A stretch of 64,000 nt of DNA, from the NCBI RefSeq assembly GCF_001550375.1, contig NZ_LRTR01000276.1:1-64000 (forward strand). Reading direction: 5' to 3'. Under the pieces are notes generated by a model. That model did not search any database. It saw only the letters and a program-made list of their open reading frames with translations, and was not told where the DNA came from. The number at the start of each line of letters is the position of its first letter. Position 1 is the stretch's first letter. Source of the DNA: Streptomyces europaeiscabiei. Lineage in GTDB: Bacteria > Actinomycetota > Actinomycetes > Streptomycetales > Streptomycetaceae. Position numbers and translations under genes: made by a program. Shown here one piece after another: positions 46,096-55,241 of the stretch.

Positions 46096-47430
46096 TCACC
46101 GAGGGGGTGATGTTTCACGTGAAACATCGTGGCCCCCGCATCGTTGCTGCCTTGCCACCCCGAAGCGGGCCATGACCGCAGCGGTCAGTCCGTAGATCAC
46201 GGCCACGGTGATCACCAGAGCGGCTGAGCGGCCGTCCGGAGGGAGCATCAGAGCGGCCACGGCGGCGGCGCCGACGAAGGCGACGTTGAACAGGACGTCG
46301 TAGAGGGAGAAGATCCGGCCCCGGTAGCCGTCGTCGACAGAGGACTGGACGATTGTGTCCGTGGAGATCTTCGCTCCCTGGGTGATCAGACCCAGGACGA
46401 ACGCCGCGATCAACAGGGGCGCTTCAGCGAACGGCAGGCCGAGGGCCGGTTCCAGCAGGGCGGCGGCAGCGGAGCAGGTGACGATCCAGAGGCCCGGCCC
46501 CAACCGCACCGCTGCCCAGGGCGTGATCACCGCAGCGGCGAAGAACCCCGCTCCCGAGATCCCCACGGCGAGACCGAGGAGGGCCAACCCCTGCTCGGAG
46601 TCGGGCGCCCCGGAACTGTCGGACGACCAGGCATACCGGCAGAGCATGAGCACCATGACGGTCAGGGCGCCGTAGCAGAACCGCATCAGCGTCATCGAGG
46701 CCAACGCCCAGGCAGCCGTACGCCGCCCCGGTTCGGCAAGATGCTGTACGCCCGCCGCAAGGCCCCGTGCGGTCCCGGCGAGCGCCACCCACAGTCGAGG
46801 CTGCACCAACTCCGGTTCCGGGCCGAGCAGCTCTCGGGCGATACGCAGCGAGGCCAGGGCCGCGCACAGGTACAGGGCCGAGCCGAGGAGGACGACCGCC
46901 GCGTCGGAGTCCGAGACCACCAGCCGAACGACGAAGGCGAGTCCGCCGCCGGCGGTCGCGGCGAGCGTTCCGGCCGTCGGGGAGAGCGAGTTGGCGACGA
47001 CCAGGCGGTCGGCGTCCACCACGCGGGGCAGTGCGGCGGAGAGCCCCGCCAGCACGAAGCGGTTGACCGCGGTGACGCACAGAGCGGAGACGTAGAAGAG
47101 CCAGTCGGGCACGTGGCTCAGGATCAGGACTGCTGTCACACACGCCAGCAGGGCGCGCAGCAGGTTTCCGTACAGCAGCACCTGGCGACGTCGCCAGCGG
47201 TCCAGCAGGACGCCCGCGAAGGGGCCGACGAGGGAGTACGGCAGGAGCAGGACCGCCATGGCCGAGGCGATCGCGGCCGCCGAGGTCTGCTTCTCGGGGG
47301 AGAACACGACGTACGTGGCGAGCGCGACCTGATAGACGCCGTCGGCTCCCTGGGACAGCAGCCGTACGGCCAGCAGATGCCGGAAGTCTCGGAGGCGGAG
47401 CAGGACACGCAGGTCGCGCACGACGGACAT
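46096..47430 (-). CDS. MFS transporter
   Basis: A 444-residue major facilitator with about 12 membrane segments. The loop between helices 2 and 3 shows GPFAGVLLDRWRRRQVLLYGN, the MFS motif A. The N-terminus MSVVRDLRVLLRLRDFRHLLAV is typical of the group near cca in streptomycetes. The likely role is drug or metabolite efflux; no substrate can be read. The last residues (DVSRETSPPR) are encoded by a parS site at 46112-46125, so the stop codon lies just beyond parS. The ATG at 47430 follows a GGGGCACAGC-rich region without an ideal ribosome site. Confidence 0.88.
   Translation of the reverse strand: MSVVRDLRVLLRLRDFRHLLAVRLLSQGADGVYQVALATYVVFSPEKQTSAAAIASAMAVLLLPYSLVGPFAGVLLDRWRRRQVLLYGNLLRALLACVTAVLILSHVPDWLFYVSALCVTAVNRFVLAGLSAALPRVVDADRLVVANSLSPTAGTLAATAGGGLAFVVRLVVSDSDAAVVLLGSALYLCAALASLRIARELLGPEPELVQPRLWVALAGTARGLAAGVQHLAEPGRRTAAWALASMTLMRFCYGALTVMVLMLCRYAWSSDSSGAPDSEQGLALLGLAVGISGAGFFAAAVITPWAAVRLGPGLWIVTCSAAAALLEPALGLPFAEAPLLIAAFVLGLITQGAKISTDTIVQSSVDDGYRGRIFSLYDVLFNVAFVGAAAVAALMLPPDGRSAALVITVAVIYGLTAAVMARFGVARQQRCGGHDVSRETSPPR
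46112..46125. promoter_or_regulatory. parS site in the 3' end of the MFS gene
   Basis: Exact 14-mer encoding V-S-R-E-T near the MFS C-terminus. Confidence 0.93.
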
Positions 47431-47508
47431 GGGGCACAGCCTCACATACGGGGAGGGCCCCCGGGCGCATGACCCGGAGACCCTCAACAGCCCACTACTA
47501 GCGCCTGG

Positions 47509-48591
47509 TCAGCGCTCGACCTCGCCCTTGATGAACTTCTCGACGTTCTCTCGGGCCTCGTCGTCGAAGTACTGCACCGGCGGGGACTTCATGAAGTACG
47601 AGGACGCCGACAGGATCGGGCCGCCGATACCGCGGTCCTTGGCGATCTTCGCGGCGCGCACGGCGTCGATGATGACACCGGCGGAGTTCGGGGAGTCCCA
47701 GACCTCGAGCTTGTACTCCAGGTTCAGCGGGACGTCACCGAACGCGCGGCCCTCGAGGCGGACGTACGCCCACTTGCGGTCGTCGAGCCAGGCCACGTAG
47801 TCGGACGGGCCGATGTGGACGTTGTCGGCGCCGAGTTCACGGTCACGGATCTGGGAGGTGACGGCCTGCGTCTTCGAGATCTTCTTGGACTCCAGGCGGT
47901 CGCGCTCGAGCATGTTCTTGAAGTCCATGTTGCCGCCGACGTTCAGCTGCATCGTGCGGTCCAGGACCACGCCGCGGTCCTCGAACAGCTTCGCCATGAC
48001 GCGGTGCGTGATGGTGGCCCCGACCTGCGACTTGATGTCGTCACCGACGATCGGGACGCCCGCCTCGACGAACTTGTCCGCCCACTCCTTGGTGCCGGCG
48101 ATGAAGACCGGAAGGGCGTTGACGAAGGCGACCTTGGCGTCGATGGCGCACTGGGCGTAGAACTTCGCCGCGTCCTCGGAACCGACGGGCAGGTAGCAGA
48201 CGAGAACGTCGACCTGCTTGTCCTTGAGGACCTGGACCACGTCGACCGGGGTGTCGGCGGACTCCTCAATGGTCTCGCGGTAGTACTTGCCGAGGCCGTC
48301 GAGGGTGTGGCCGCGCTGCACGGGCACACCTGTGGCGGGCACGTCACAGATCTTGATGGTGTTGTTCTCGGAGGCGCCGATGGCGTCCGCGAGGTCGAGA
48401 CCGACCTTCTTGGCGTCGACATCGAAGGCCGCGACGAACTCCACGTCACGGACGTGGTAGTCACCGAACTGCACGTGCATGAGGCCCGGGACCCTCGACG
48501 CCGGGTCGGCGTCCTTGTAGTACTCGACTCCCTGCACCAGCGACGCGGCGCAGTTGCCCACACCGACGACGGCTACGCGAACCGAACCCAT
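47509..48591 (-). CDS. ino1: Inositol-3-phosphate synthase
   Basis: A 360-residue NAD-dependent enzyme turning glucose 6-phosphate into inositol 3-phosphate, needed for phosphatidylinositol and mycothiol. Rossmann motif [16 protein letters not shown]; family blocks [36 protein letters not shown] and [20 protein letters not shown]; catalytic Lys residues in the SKKISK region. The length matches mycobacterial Ino1. The ATG at 48591 (GGGAG upstream) begins [12 protein letters not shown]. It lies 44 bases after padR, a conserved pair. Confidence 0.95.
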   Translation of the reverse strand: MGSVRVAVVGVGNCAASLVQGVEYYKDADPASRVPGLMHVQFGDYHVRDVEFVAAFDVDAKKVGLDLADAIGASENNTIKICDVPATGVPVQRGHTLDGLGKYYRETIEESADTPVDVVQVLKDKQVDVLVCYLPVGSEDAAKFYAQCAIDAKVAFVNALPVFIAGTKEWADKFVEAGVPIVGDDIKSQVGATITHRVMAKLFEDRGVVLDRTMQLNVGGNMDFKNMLERDRLESKKISKTQAVTSQIRDRELGADNVHIGPSDYVAWLDDRKWAYVRLEGRAFGDVPLNLEYKLEVWDSPNSAGVIIDAVRAAKIAKDRGIGGPILSASSYFMKSPPVQYFDDEARENVEKFIKGEVER

Positions 48592-48615
48592 TCCGGTTGC
48601 TCCCTGTGTGTACGA

Positions 48616-48639
48616 GTGAGGTCCTGGCAGGGACCTCAC
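48616..48639 (-). terminator. Small hairpin over the padR stop, before ino1
   Basis: Nine-base perfect arms 48616-48624 and 48631-48639 with a six-base loop. The hairpin overlaps the padR stop codon and ends 25 bases before the ino1 start, so it could be a terminator or an attenuator. Confidence 0.5.
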
Positions 48640-49316
48640 GTGGTGGTGTCGCCGGGCGCTTCCGGCCCGGGGGTGTCCCCGGGCCGGGGCAGGGCGCCCG
48701 GCGCTCCCTCTGTGGTGTCGCGAGCGGGTTTTCCGTGGTCGGGACCCTTCAGGTCCCGACCTGCCCGCTCGCTCTCGATGAGCTCGTTCAGCCAGCGCAC
48801 TTCGCGCTCCACGGACTCCATCCCGTGGCGCTGGAGCTCGAGCGTGTAGTCGTCGAGGCGCTCGCGGGTGCGTGCCAGAGAGGCACGCATCTTCTCCAGC
48901 CGTTCCTCCAAACGGCTGCGACGGCCCTCCAGGACGCGCATGCGCACATCACGGGAGGTCTGCCCGAAGAACGCGAAGCGAGCAGCGAAGTGCTCGTCCT
49001 CGTAGGCGTCCGGACCCGTCTGCGAGAGCAGCTCCTCGAAGTGCTCCTTACCTTCCGCCGTCAACCGGTAGACGATCTTGGCGCGGCGGCCCGTGAGCGG
49101 GACGGCGGCAGCATCTTCCGGGGTACCACCCGATTCCTCGATCAACCAGCCGTTCGCGACCAGCGTCTTGAGGCAGGGGTAGAGCGTCCCGTAGCTGAAC
49201 GCACGGAACACACCCAACGACGTGTTGAGTCGTTTGCGCAGCTCATAGCCGTGCATCGGGGCTTCGCGGAGCAGGCCGAGGACAGCGAACTCGAGTATCC
49301 CGGAGCGCCGGCTCAT
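48636..49316 (-). CDS. PadR-family transcriptional regulator
   Basis: A 226-residue regulator. The N-terminal winged helix reads [45 protein letters not shown], the PadR signature. A coiled-coil C-terminal half ([26 protein letters not shown]) should dimerise, followed by a Pro/Gly-rich tail. The ATG at 49316. A perfect ATGT-type palindrome lies 51 bases upstream, consistent with autoregulation. The conserved link with ino1 suggests control of inositol synthesis. Confidence 0.92.
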   Translation of the reverse strand: MSRRSGILEFAVLGLLREAPMHGYELRKRLNTSLGVFRAFSYGTLYPCLKTLVANGWLIEESGGTPEDAAAVPLTGRRAKIVYRLTAEGKEHFEELLSQTGPDAYEDEHFAARFAFFGQTSRDVRMRVLEGRRSRLEERLEKMRASLARTRERLDDYTLELQRHGMESVEREVRWLNELIESERAGRDLKGPDHGKPARDTTEGAPGALPRPGDTPGPEAPGDTTT

Positions 49317-49366
49317 CGTCGCCTCCCCTCTCCCGCTGGCCCTGCCGACACGTTTTATGCCGAGCT

Positions 49367-49387
49367 GATGTATCGACTCGATACATC
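49367..49387. promoter_or_regulatory. Probable PadR operator
   Basis: A perfect 21-base palindrome: ATGTATCGA at 49368-49376, central C, TCGATACAT at 49378-49386, extended by G/C at the ends. It fits the ATGT-N8-to-11-ACAT form of PadR operators and lies in the divergent region before padR and the PBP gene. Confidence 0.75.
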
Positions 49388-49689
49388 CAGACGATAGAAC
49401 GCCCCTACGGATGCGACAAGTGGGGATCCGGTGAACGGGGTCACATCACTGATTAGTAGGAAGCAAGTTGCCTGATTTGGGATGAAGTTCGGTGCCCAGT
49501 GGGTTTTGGCGGTGCGTAGTCTGTGCGGCATGCACACCACTGGGAGCCGAGTGACGTTTGAGCACGTCGGCGTCCTGGGTGCGGTACGGATGAATGGCAA
49601 CAGGGCCGCATCCGTACTTCGGGGGGACCGGAAACCAGCCGCCGTTTCCAGGCGCGCACGGGTGCGCCTGCCCGAGGAGTAGTCGTTCG
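49388..49689. promoter_or_regulatory. Divergent promoter region of padR and the PBP gene
   Basis: A 302-base gap. It includes a relatively AT-rich stretch around 49440-49490 (ttgcctgatttgggatgaag). No gene is supported. Confidence 0.4.
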
Positions 49690-52341
49690 ATGAGCGAGCA
49701 CCGTCGCAAACCGCCGCAGCCGCAGGGAGGCGGACGTGCCGCGGCCCGACGCGGCCAGTCGGCGTCCGCCGGCCGCCGCGCGGCACCGCGGGGCGCCACC
49801 GGGTCACTTTCCGACACCTATGGCGCGGGAGATGAGGAGACCCAGTACGAGGGCCGTGGCACTCAACGGTCGTCTCAGAGAAGTACCGACGTCGGCGGCC
49901 GCCGTAGAGCTGCCGAACCCACAGGGCGTGGACCCGGCCGTGGCCGTGGGCGCGCGGCTCCGCCGGGGAAGAAGCGCTTTATCGACTACCCGCGTGCCGG
50001 CAAGTACGGGGCGATGCGCTGGGTGCCGTCGTGGCGCCAGGTGACCGGGCTGTTCATCGGGTTCTTCGGAAGCCTGGTGGCGGCGGCCGGCATCGGATAC
50101 GCGGTCGTGGCGGTTCCCGACCCGGCCGAGGCCGCGACGGCGCAGAACAACGTCTACTACTGGTCGGACGGCACTCAGATGGTCGCGACGGGCGGTGAGG
50201 TCAACCGCCAGATCATCGCGTACGAGAAGATCCCCAAGGAGATGCGCTACGCCGTCATGTCGGCCGAGAACAAGACGTTCGAGACCGACAGCGGCGTCGA
50301 CCCGATGGGTATCGCCCGAGCCGTCGTCAACATGGCCAAGGGTGGTCAGACGCAGGGTGGTTCGACCATCACCCAGCAGTACGTGAAGAACGCCATGCTC
50401 GACGACCAGTCGCAGACCCTGTCGCGGAAGGTCAAGGAGCTCTTCATCTCGGTCAAGGTGGGCACCTCGGTCGAGAAGGAAGACATCATGCGGGGGTACC
50501 TGAACACCGCGTACTACGGACGTGGTGCGTATGGCATTCAGGCGGCCGCCCGCACGTATTTCGGCGAGGACGCCGACGAGCTCGATCCGAGCCAGTGCGC
50601 CTTCCTCGCCGCGGTCCTCAAGGGCGCCACGTACTACGACCCGGCCGGCGCGCCGTCGATCGACCCGGAGGCCTCGCCGGAGAACAACCGTAAGCGAGCC
50701 ACGGAGCGCTGGCGCTGGATCCTCGACGAGATGGTCAGGGACAAGCACCTGTCCGCGGCCGAGCGGGCCAAGTACCCCGACTTCCCGAAGATTCAAAGCC
50801 CTCGGTCGAACGCCCAGCTGGGGGGCCAGATCGGCTACCTCGTCGACACGGCCAAGGGCTACATCCTCAACAACACGGACATCAGTCAGAAGCAGCTCGA
50901 ACAGGGCGGCTACGAGATCCACACGACCTTCGACAAGAGCAAGGTCAAGGAACTCGAGAAGGCCGTGGCGAAGGTCCGCAAGGAGAACATCAAGCCCGAC
51001 CTGCGCCCGCAGACCGACACTCATGTCCAGTTCGGCGGCGCGTCGGTGAATCCGAAGTCGGGTGCCATCGAGGCGATCTACGGCGGTGAGGACGCCACCA
51101 AGCACTTCACCAACAACGCCGATGTCACCGGTGCGCAGGTCGGTTCGACGTTCAAGACGTACGTCCTCGCGGCAGCCATGACCTGGGGCAAGCGCGACCC
51201 CGACCTCGATGGGGACCAGGCGCAGGACGAGCGCACCATCGTCTCGCCGAAGAGCCTTTACAGCGGCAAGAACAACCTCAAGATCAAGGACTACGACGGA
51301 CAGGTCTGGACCAACGAGAAGGGTGAGGAGTGGCTGCAGGCCAACGACGATGACGCGTCGTACGGCAGCGCGCCGAAGTACCAGATCGACCTCCGTGAGG
51401 CGATGCGGGTCTCGGCGAACTCGGCCTTCGTGCAGCTGGGCATGGACGTGGGTCTGGACCGGGTGAAGGAAGCGGCCATCGAGGCAGGTCTCAAGGAGAG
51501 CAGCCTGGCCGGCACCAGCTTCCCGTCCTTCTCGATCGGTATCTCCGACCCCAGCGCGATCCGTATGGCGGGCTCCTACGCGACCTTCGCGGCCAGCGGC
51601 AAGCAGAGCGACCCGTTCTCGGTGAAGACGGTCGAGTACGAGGGTCTGACGAGGTTCGACCACGACGACATCGCCGATCCCAAGCGGGCCTTCACGTCGG
51701 AGGTCGCCGACAACGTCACCGACGTCCTCAAGACCGTCGTCGACGAGGGAACCGGTACGTCGGCCCAGCTCACCGGACGTGAGGTGGCGGGCAAGACCGG
51801 TACCACCGACGGCAACAAGTCGGCCTGGTTCGTCGGGTACACCCCGCAGTTGTCGACCGCGATCAGCATGTACCGCATGGACGACGACGAGTCGAACAAG
51901 AACCGCAAGTTCCTGGAGATGTACGGCACGGGTGGCCAGGAGACGATCCACGGTGCGTCGTTCCCGGCCGAGATCTGGCACGACTACATGGAGGACGCGC
52001 TCAAGGGCGAGCCGGCTGTGGACTTCCCTGAGCCCCAGCCGATCGGTGTGATCGTGAACGACGACCCGGACCCGACGCCGACCCCGACGCCGACCGAGTC
52101 CGAGGAGGAGAGCCCCGAGCCGAGCCCGACGCCGACCGAGAGCGAGATCCTGCCGTCGCCGTCGCCCAGCGAGACCTGCCGCAACCCGTTCGACCCCACC
52201 TGTGAGGACACGGGTGAGACGGACACGGGCGGTACGGACGCCGGTGGAACCGTTGGTGGGGTGACCCCGACCCCGACGGAGTCGGAGGACGATACGAGAG
52301 GCAATCAGAACGGGGGCCTCTTCGGAGGCCCCGAAGGGTAG
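49690..52341 (+). CDS. Class A penicillin-binding protein (transglycosylase/transpeptidase)
   Basis: An 883-residue bifunctional peptidoglycan synthase. A basic, disordered N-terminus (about 115 residues) precedes one membrane helix (VTGLFIGFFGSLVAAAGIGYAV). The GT51 domain has catalytic Glu193 in AENKTFETDSGVD and QGGSTITQQYVKN. The transpeptidase has Ser486 in GSTFKT, the SAN motif at 575-577 and KTGT from Lys702. A long Pro/Thr/Ser/Glu tail (PTPTPTPTESEEESPEPSPT) ends it. The ATG at 49690 is preceded by GAGGAG. The region is divergent from padR, so the PadR operator may also affect it. It is followed by parS. Confidence 0.95.
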   Translation: MSEHRRKPPQPQGGGRAAARRGQSASAGRRAAPRGATGSLSDTYGAGDEETQYEGRGTQRSSQRSTDVGGRRRAAEPTGRGPGRGRGRAAPPGKKRFIDYPRAGKYGAMRWVPSWRQVTGLFIGFFGSLVAAAGIGYAVVAVPDPAEAATAQNNVYYWSDGTQMVATGGEVNRQIIAYEKIPKEMRYAVMSAENKTFETDSGVDPMGIARAVVNMAKGGQTQGGSTITQQYVKNAMLDDQSQTLSRKVKELFISVKVGTSVEKEDIMRGYLNTAYYGRGAYGIQAAARTYFGEDADELDPSQCAFLAAVLKGATYYDPAGAPSIDPEASPENNRKRATERWRWILDEMVRDKHLSAAERAKYPDFPKIQSPRSNAQLGGQIGYLVDTAKGYILNNTDISQKQLEQGGYEIHTTFDKSKVKELEKAVAKVRKENIKPDLRPQTDTHVQFGGASVNPKSGAIEAIYGGEDATKHFTNNADVTGAQVGSTFKTYVLAAAMTWGKRDPDLDGDQAQDERTIVSPKSLYSGKNNLKIKDYDGQVWTNEKGEEWLQANDDDASYGSAPKYQIDLREAMRVSANSAFVQLGMDVGLDRVKEAAIEAGLKESSLAGTSFPSFSIGISDPSAIRMAGSYATFAASGKQSDPFSVKTVEYEGLTRFDHDDIADPKRAFTSEVADNVTDVLKTVVDEGTGTSAQLTGREVAGKTGTTDGNKSAWFVGYTPQLSTAISMYRMDDDESNKNRKFLEMYGTGGQETIHGASFPAEIWHDYMEDALKGEPAVDFPEPQPIGVIVNDDPDPTPTPTPTESEEESPEPSPTPTESEILPSPSPSETCRNPFDPTCEDTGETDTGGTDAGGTVGGVTPTPTESEDDTRGNQNGGLFGGPEG

Positions 52342-52361
52342 CTCCCCGCTCGGCAGAATGT

Positions 52362-52375
52362 GTTTCACGTGAAAC
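52362..52375. promoter_or_regulatory. parS site after the PBP gene
   Basis: Exact 14-mer 20 bases past the PBP stop and immediately before a terminator hairpin. Confidence 0.93.
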
Positions 52376-52410
52376 AAGGGCCACCCCACCGGTCAGGTGC
52401 GGTGGCCCTT
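52376..52410 (+). terminator. Terminator of the PBP gene between two parS sites
   Basis: Arms 52376-52385 and 52401-52410 (10 bp) with an inner four-base stem; it starts directly after a parS site and is followed 30 bases later by another. Confidence 0.8.
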
Positions 52411-52439
52411 GCCGTTCCTGTGGGACCCGGGCAGGGCGT

Positions 52440-52453
52440 GTTTCACGTGAAAC
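52440..52453. promoter_or_regulatory. parS site before the GT87-like gene
   Basis: Exact 14-mer, 78 bases from the previous parS site. Confidence 0.93.
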
Positions 52454-52525
52454 ATGGGCTGTCGCACCCGACGGGATGCGGAGGCCCTCGGCGTATTCCC
52501 AGGCGCGTACGGCAGGATGTGCGGC

Positions 52526-54025
52526 ATGCCCAGTGCAGAGACGACGCGAGTGAGCGTGGACGAGCCGGAGCCCGTGCGGCCGACCAAGGAGGACGAGGTC
52601 GCTTCGACCGGCAGTGAGCTGATCGGCGGCCCGATCGGGCGACGGGCGCTGCTCGGCACGTCCTGGTGGACGCCGGTACGGGTCGTGGCGCTCGTGGCGA
52701 TCGGCATGTTCGCGCTCGGCATGGTGCAGAAGCTGCCCTGCTACGACGGCGCCTGGTTCTTCGGGGCCAGTTCCCAGTACACGCACGCCTGCTACTCGGA
52801 TATCCCCCACCTCTACCAGGGGCGTGGCTTCGCCGACGGGCTCGTGCCGTACTTCGACAAGATCCCCGGCGACATGGAGTACCTCGAGTACCCGGTGCTG
52901 ACCGGAGTGTTCATGGAGGTCGCCGCCTGGCTCACCCCGGGCAGCGGCACTATCCAGGAACAAGAGCAGTGGTACTGGATGGTCAACGCCGGGATGCTGA
53001 TGGCGTGCGCGGCGGTCATCGCTGTCTGCTGCGCGCGCATTCATCGCCGACGTCCCTGGGACGGCCTTCTCGTGGCCCTGGCGCCCGCTTTCGCGCTGAC
53101 CGCCACCATCAACTGGGACCTGCTCGCCGTGGCTCTGTTGGCCGCCGCGATGCTGATGTGGTCGCGCGGGAGGCCTCTCGCCTTCGGTGTGCTGATCGGA
53201 CTCGCCACAGCCGCCAAGTTCTATCCGTTCCTGGTGCTCGGACCGCTCTTCGTGCTGTGCTGGCGGGCGGGCAAGTGGCGCGCGTTCGTGACCGCCCTGC
53301 TCGGCACTGTCGGGGCCTGGCTCGCGGTGAACATCCCGGTGATGCTCCTGGCCCCCGACGGATGGGCGAAGTTCTACCGCTTCAGCCAGGAACGCGGCGT
53401 CGACTTCGGCTCCTTCTTCCTCGTCGTCGCGCAACGGATGAACATCCAGATCACGGCCGAGACCGCGAACGCGTATGCGATGGTCTCGATGGTGCTCGTC
53501 TGCGCGGGCATCGTCGTGCTCACACTGACCGCACCGCGCCGCCCGCGCTTCGCGCAACTCGCCTTCCTGATCGTCGCGGCCTTCATCCTCACCAACAAGG
53601 TCTACTCGCCGCAGTACGTGCTCTGGCTGGTCCCCCTCGCCGCGCTGGCCCGGCCCCGCTGGCGGGACTTCCTCATCTGGCAGGCGTGCGAAGTGACGTA
53701 CTTCCTGGGGATCTGGATGTACCTCGCGTACACGACCAGCGGGGACGCCCACAAGGGTCTGCCTGCCGAGGGCTACCAACTCGCCATCATGGCGCACCTG
53801 TTGGGGACGCTGTACCTGTGCGTCCTCGTCGTGCGGGACATCTTCATGCCCGAGCGCGACACGGTGCGCCGGGCGGGCGATGACGATCCCTCCGGTGGAG
53901 TGCTCGACGGCGCGGAGGACGTTCATGTGTACGGCGCGGCGGCCCATCCCCCGCGGCACGCGATGCACTTCGAAGGGACACAGGTGGAGTGGGGAAGCCA
54001 CGACCCGGGAAACAGTTCGCCCTGA
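52526..54025 (+). CDS. Multi-pass membrane glycosyltransferase (GT87/DUF2029-like)
   Basis: A 499-residue protein with about ten membrane segments. It resembles the polyprenol-phosphate-mannose-dependent alpha-mannosyltransferases of Actinobacteria (DUF2029/GT87): an acidic pair in the first extracellular loop (PCYDGAWFFGA, YLEYPVLTG) and long hydrophobic helices (LVALAPAFALTATINWDLLAVALLAA). Mycobacterial relatives extend lipomannan/LAM branches; the acceptor here is unknown. The ATG at 52526 has AGGA upstream; an alternative ATG is nine bases earlier. The C-terminal 60 residues are hydrophilic. Confidence 0.83.
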   Translation: MPSAETTRVSVDEPEPVRPTKEDEVASTGSELIGGPIGRRALLGTSWWTPVRVVALVAIGMFALGMVQKLPCYDGAWFFGASSQYTHACYSDIPHLYQGRGFADGLVPYFDKIPGDMEYLEYPVLTGVFMEVAAWLTPGSGTIQEQEQWYWMVNAGMLMACAAVIAVCCARIHRRRPWDGLLVALAPAFALTATINWDLLAVALLAAAMLMWSRGRPLAFGVLIGLATAAKFYPFLVLGPLFVLCWRAGKWRAFVTALLGTVGAWLAVNIPVMLLAPDGWAKFYRFSQERGVDFGSFFLVVAQRMNIQITAETANAYAMVSMVLVCAGIVVLTLTAPRRPRFAQLAFLIVAAFILTNKVYSPQYVLWLVPLAALARPRWRDFLIWQACEVTYFLGIWMYLAYTTSGDAHKGLPAEGYQLAIMAHLLGTLYLCVLVVRDIFMPERDTVRRAGDDDPSGGVLDGAEDVHVYGAAAHPPRHAMHFEGTQVEWGSHDPGNSSP

Positions 54026-54040
54026 GCGAACAGAGTGCGG

Positions 54041-54098
54041 GCAGGTAACGCGGAAGGCCGGACACGAGACCTCGTGTCCGGCCTTCCGCGTTACCTGC
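54041..54098. terminator. 28-bp perfect hairpin between convergent genes
   Basis: Arms 54041-54068 and 54071-54098 are exact reverse complements with a two-base loop. It separates the GT87-like gene (plus) from the racemase-like gene (minus). Confidence 0.9.
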
Positions 54099-54144
54099 GG
54101 ATGATCCCGGCGATTCGTTCCCTCGCCTCCCGGGAGGGAGGGGC

Positions 54145-55176
54145 TCAGCGGTCGACGATCCGGTCGAACTGCGTGGTGGTGTGCCGCAGATGGGCCACCA
54201 GTTCCTCGCCGACCTTCGGCTCCGGGGCGTCCGACGGCACGAAGAGGATCGACACCTGCATGTGCGGCGGCTCGGCGAACCAGCGCTGCTTGCCGCCCCA
54301 GACGAACGGAGAAAGGTTCCGGTTGACCGTGGCGAGGCCTGCCCGTGCGACGCCCTTGGCGCGCGGCATGACGCCGTGCAGCGCCTTCGGTGCCTCCAGA
54401 CCCACCCCGTGCGACGTACCGCCCGCCACGACGACCAGGAAGCCGTCGGAGGCCGCCTTCTGCTGCCGGTAACCGAAGCGGTCGCCCTTGGCGACGCGGG
54501 TCACGTCCAGCACGGCCCCGCGGTACTCGGTCGCCTCGTGGTCGCCCAGCCACAGCCGCGTGCCGATGCGGGCCCTGAAACGGGTCTGCGGGAACTGCTG
54601 CTGGAGGCGGATGAGGTCCTCGGACTTGAGGTGGCTCACGAACATGGTGTGCAGCGGCAGGCGGGCCGCGCGCAGGCGGTCCATCCAGCCGATGGCCTCC
54701 TCGACGGCGTCCGAGCCGTCGGTGCGGTCCAGCGGCAGGTGGATGGCGAAGCCCTCCAGGCGCACGTTCTCTATGGCCGCGTGGAGCTGGGGCAGTTCCT
54801 GCTCGCTCACTCCGTGCCGCTTCATCGAGGACATGACCTCGATGACGACACGCGCGCCCACGAGCCCGTACACGCCGTCGACCGACGACACGGAACGGAT
54901 GACGCGGTCGGGTAGGGGTACGGGCTCCTCAGCGCGCCGGTAGGGCGTCAGCACCAGCAGGTCGCCGCTGAACCAGTCCTTGATCCGGGCGGCCTCGTAG
55001 GTGGTGCCGACGGCGAGGATGTCCGACCCGAGGCGCGTGGCCTCTTCCGCCAGCTTCTCGTGCCCGAAGCCGTAGCCGTTGCCCTTGCAGACGGGGACGA
55101 GTCCCGGGAACTGCTCCTGAACATGCTTGTGGTGTGCCCGCCAGCGCGCGGTGTCGACGTACAGCGTGAGCGCCAT
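54145..55176 (-). CDS. Alanine-racemase-like PLP-dependent protein
   Basis: A 343-residue protein of the alanine racemase fold. The PLP lysine is Lys31 in VPVCKGNGYGFGHEKLAEEA, the divergent form of the usual KADAYGHG. The barrel continues (LAVGTTYEAARI, VIEVMSSMKRHGVS, FVSHLKSEDLIRLQQQFP), and a C-terminal beta domain includes RIGTRLWLGDHE and VAGGTSHGVGLEAP. It lies 65 bases after femX on the same strand, so the pair probably works together in peptidoglycan or amino-acid chemistry. Canonical Alr is somewhat longer. The true substrate could be alanine or another amino acid. Confidence 0.85.
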   Translation of the reverse strand: MALTLYVDTARWRAHHKHVQEQFPGLVPVCKGNGYGFGHEKLAEEATRLGSDILAVGTTYEAARIKDWFSGDLLVLTPYRRAEEPVPLPDRVIRSVSSVDGVYGLVGARVVIEVMSSMKRHGVSEQELPQLHAAIENVRLEGFAIHLPLDRTDGSDAVEEAIGWMDRLRAARLPLHTMFVSHLKSEDLIRLQQQFPQTRFRARIGTRLWLGDHEATEYRGAVLDVTRVAKGDRFGYRQQKAASDGFLVVVAGGTSHGVGLEAPKALHGVMPRAKGVARAGLATVNRNLSPFVWGGKQRWFAEPPHMQVSILFVPSDAPEPKVGEELVAHLRHTTTQFDRIVDR

Positions 55177-55241
55177 GGACGGTCCCGGAACCTTTCTCGT
55201 GGCTGCGGTGTATCAGAGGTATGGAAGCAAAAACGGGGGCG

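Noticed and set aside
49804-52389. An 861-codon minus-strand frame opposite the PBP gene
   Set aside because: Antisense shadow; the PBP frame has all catalytic motifs.
52001-54553. An 850-codon minus-strand frame over the GT87-like gene
   Set aside because: It spans a terminator, two parS sites and parts of three genes; no protein features.
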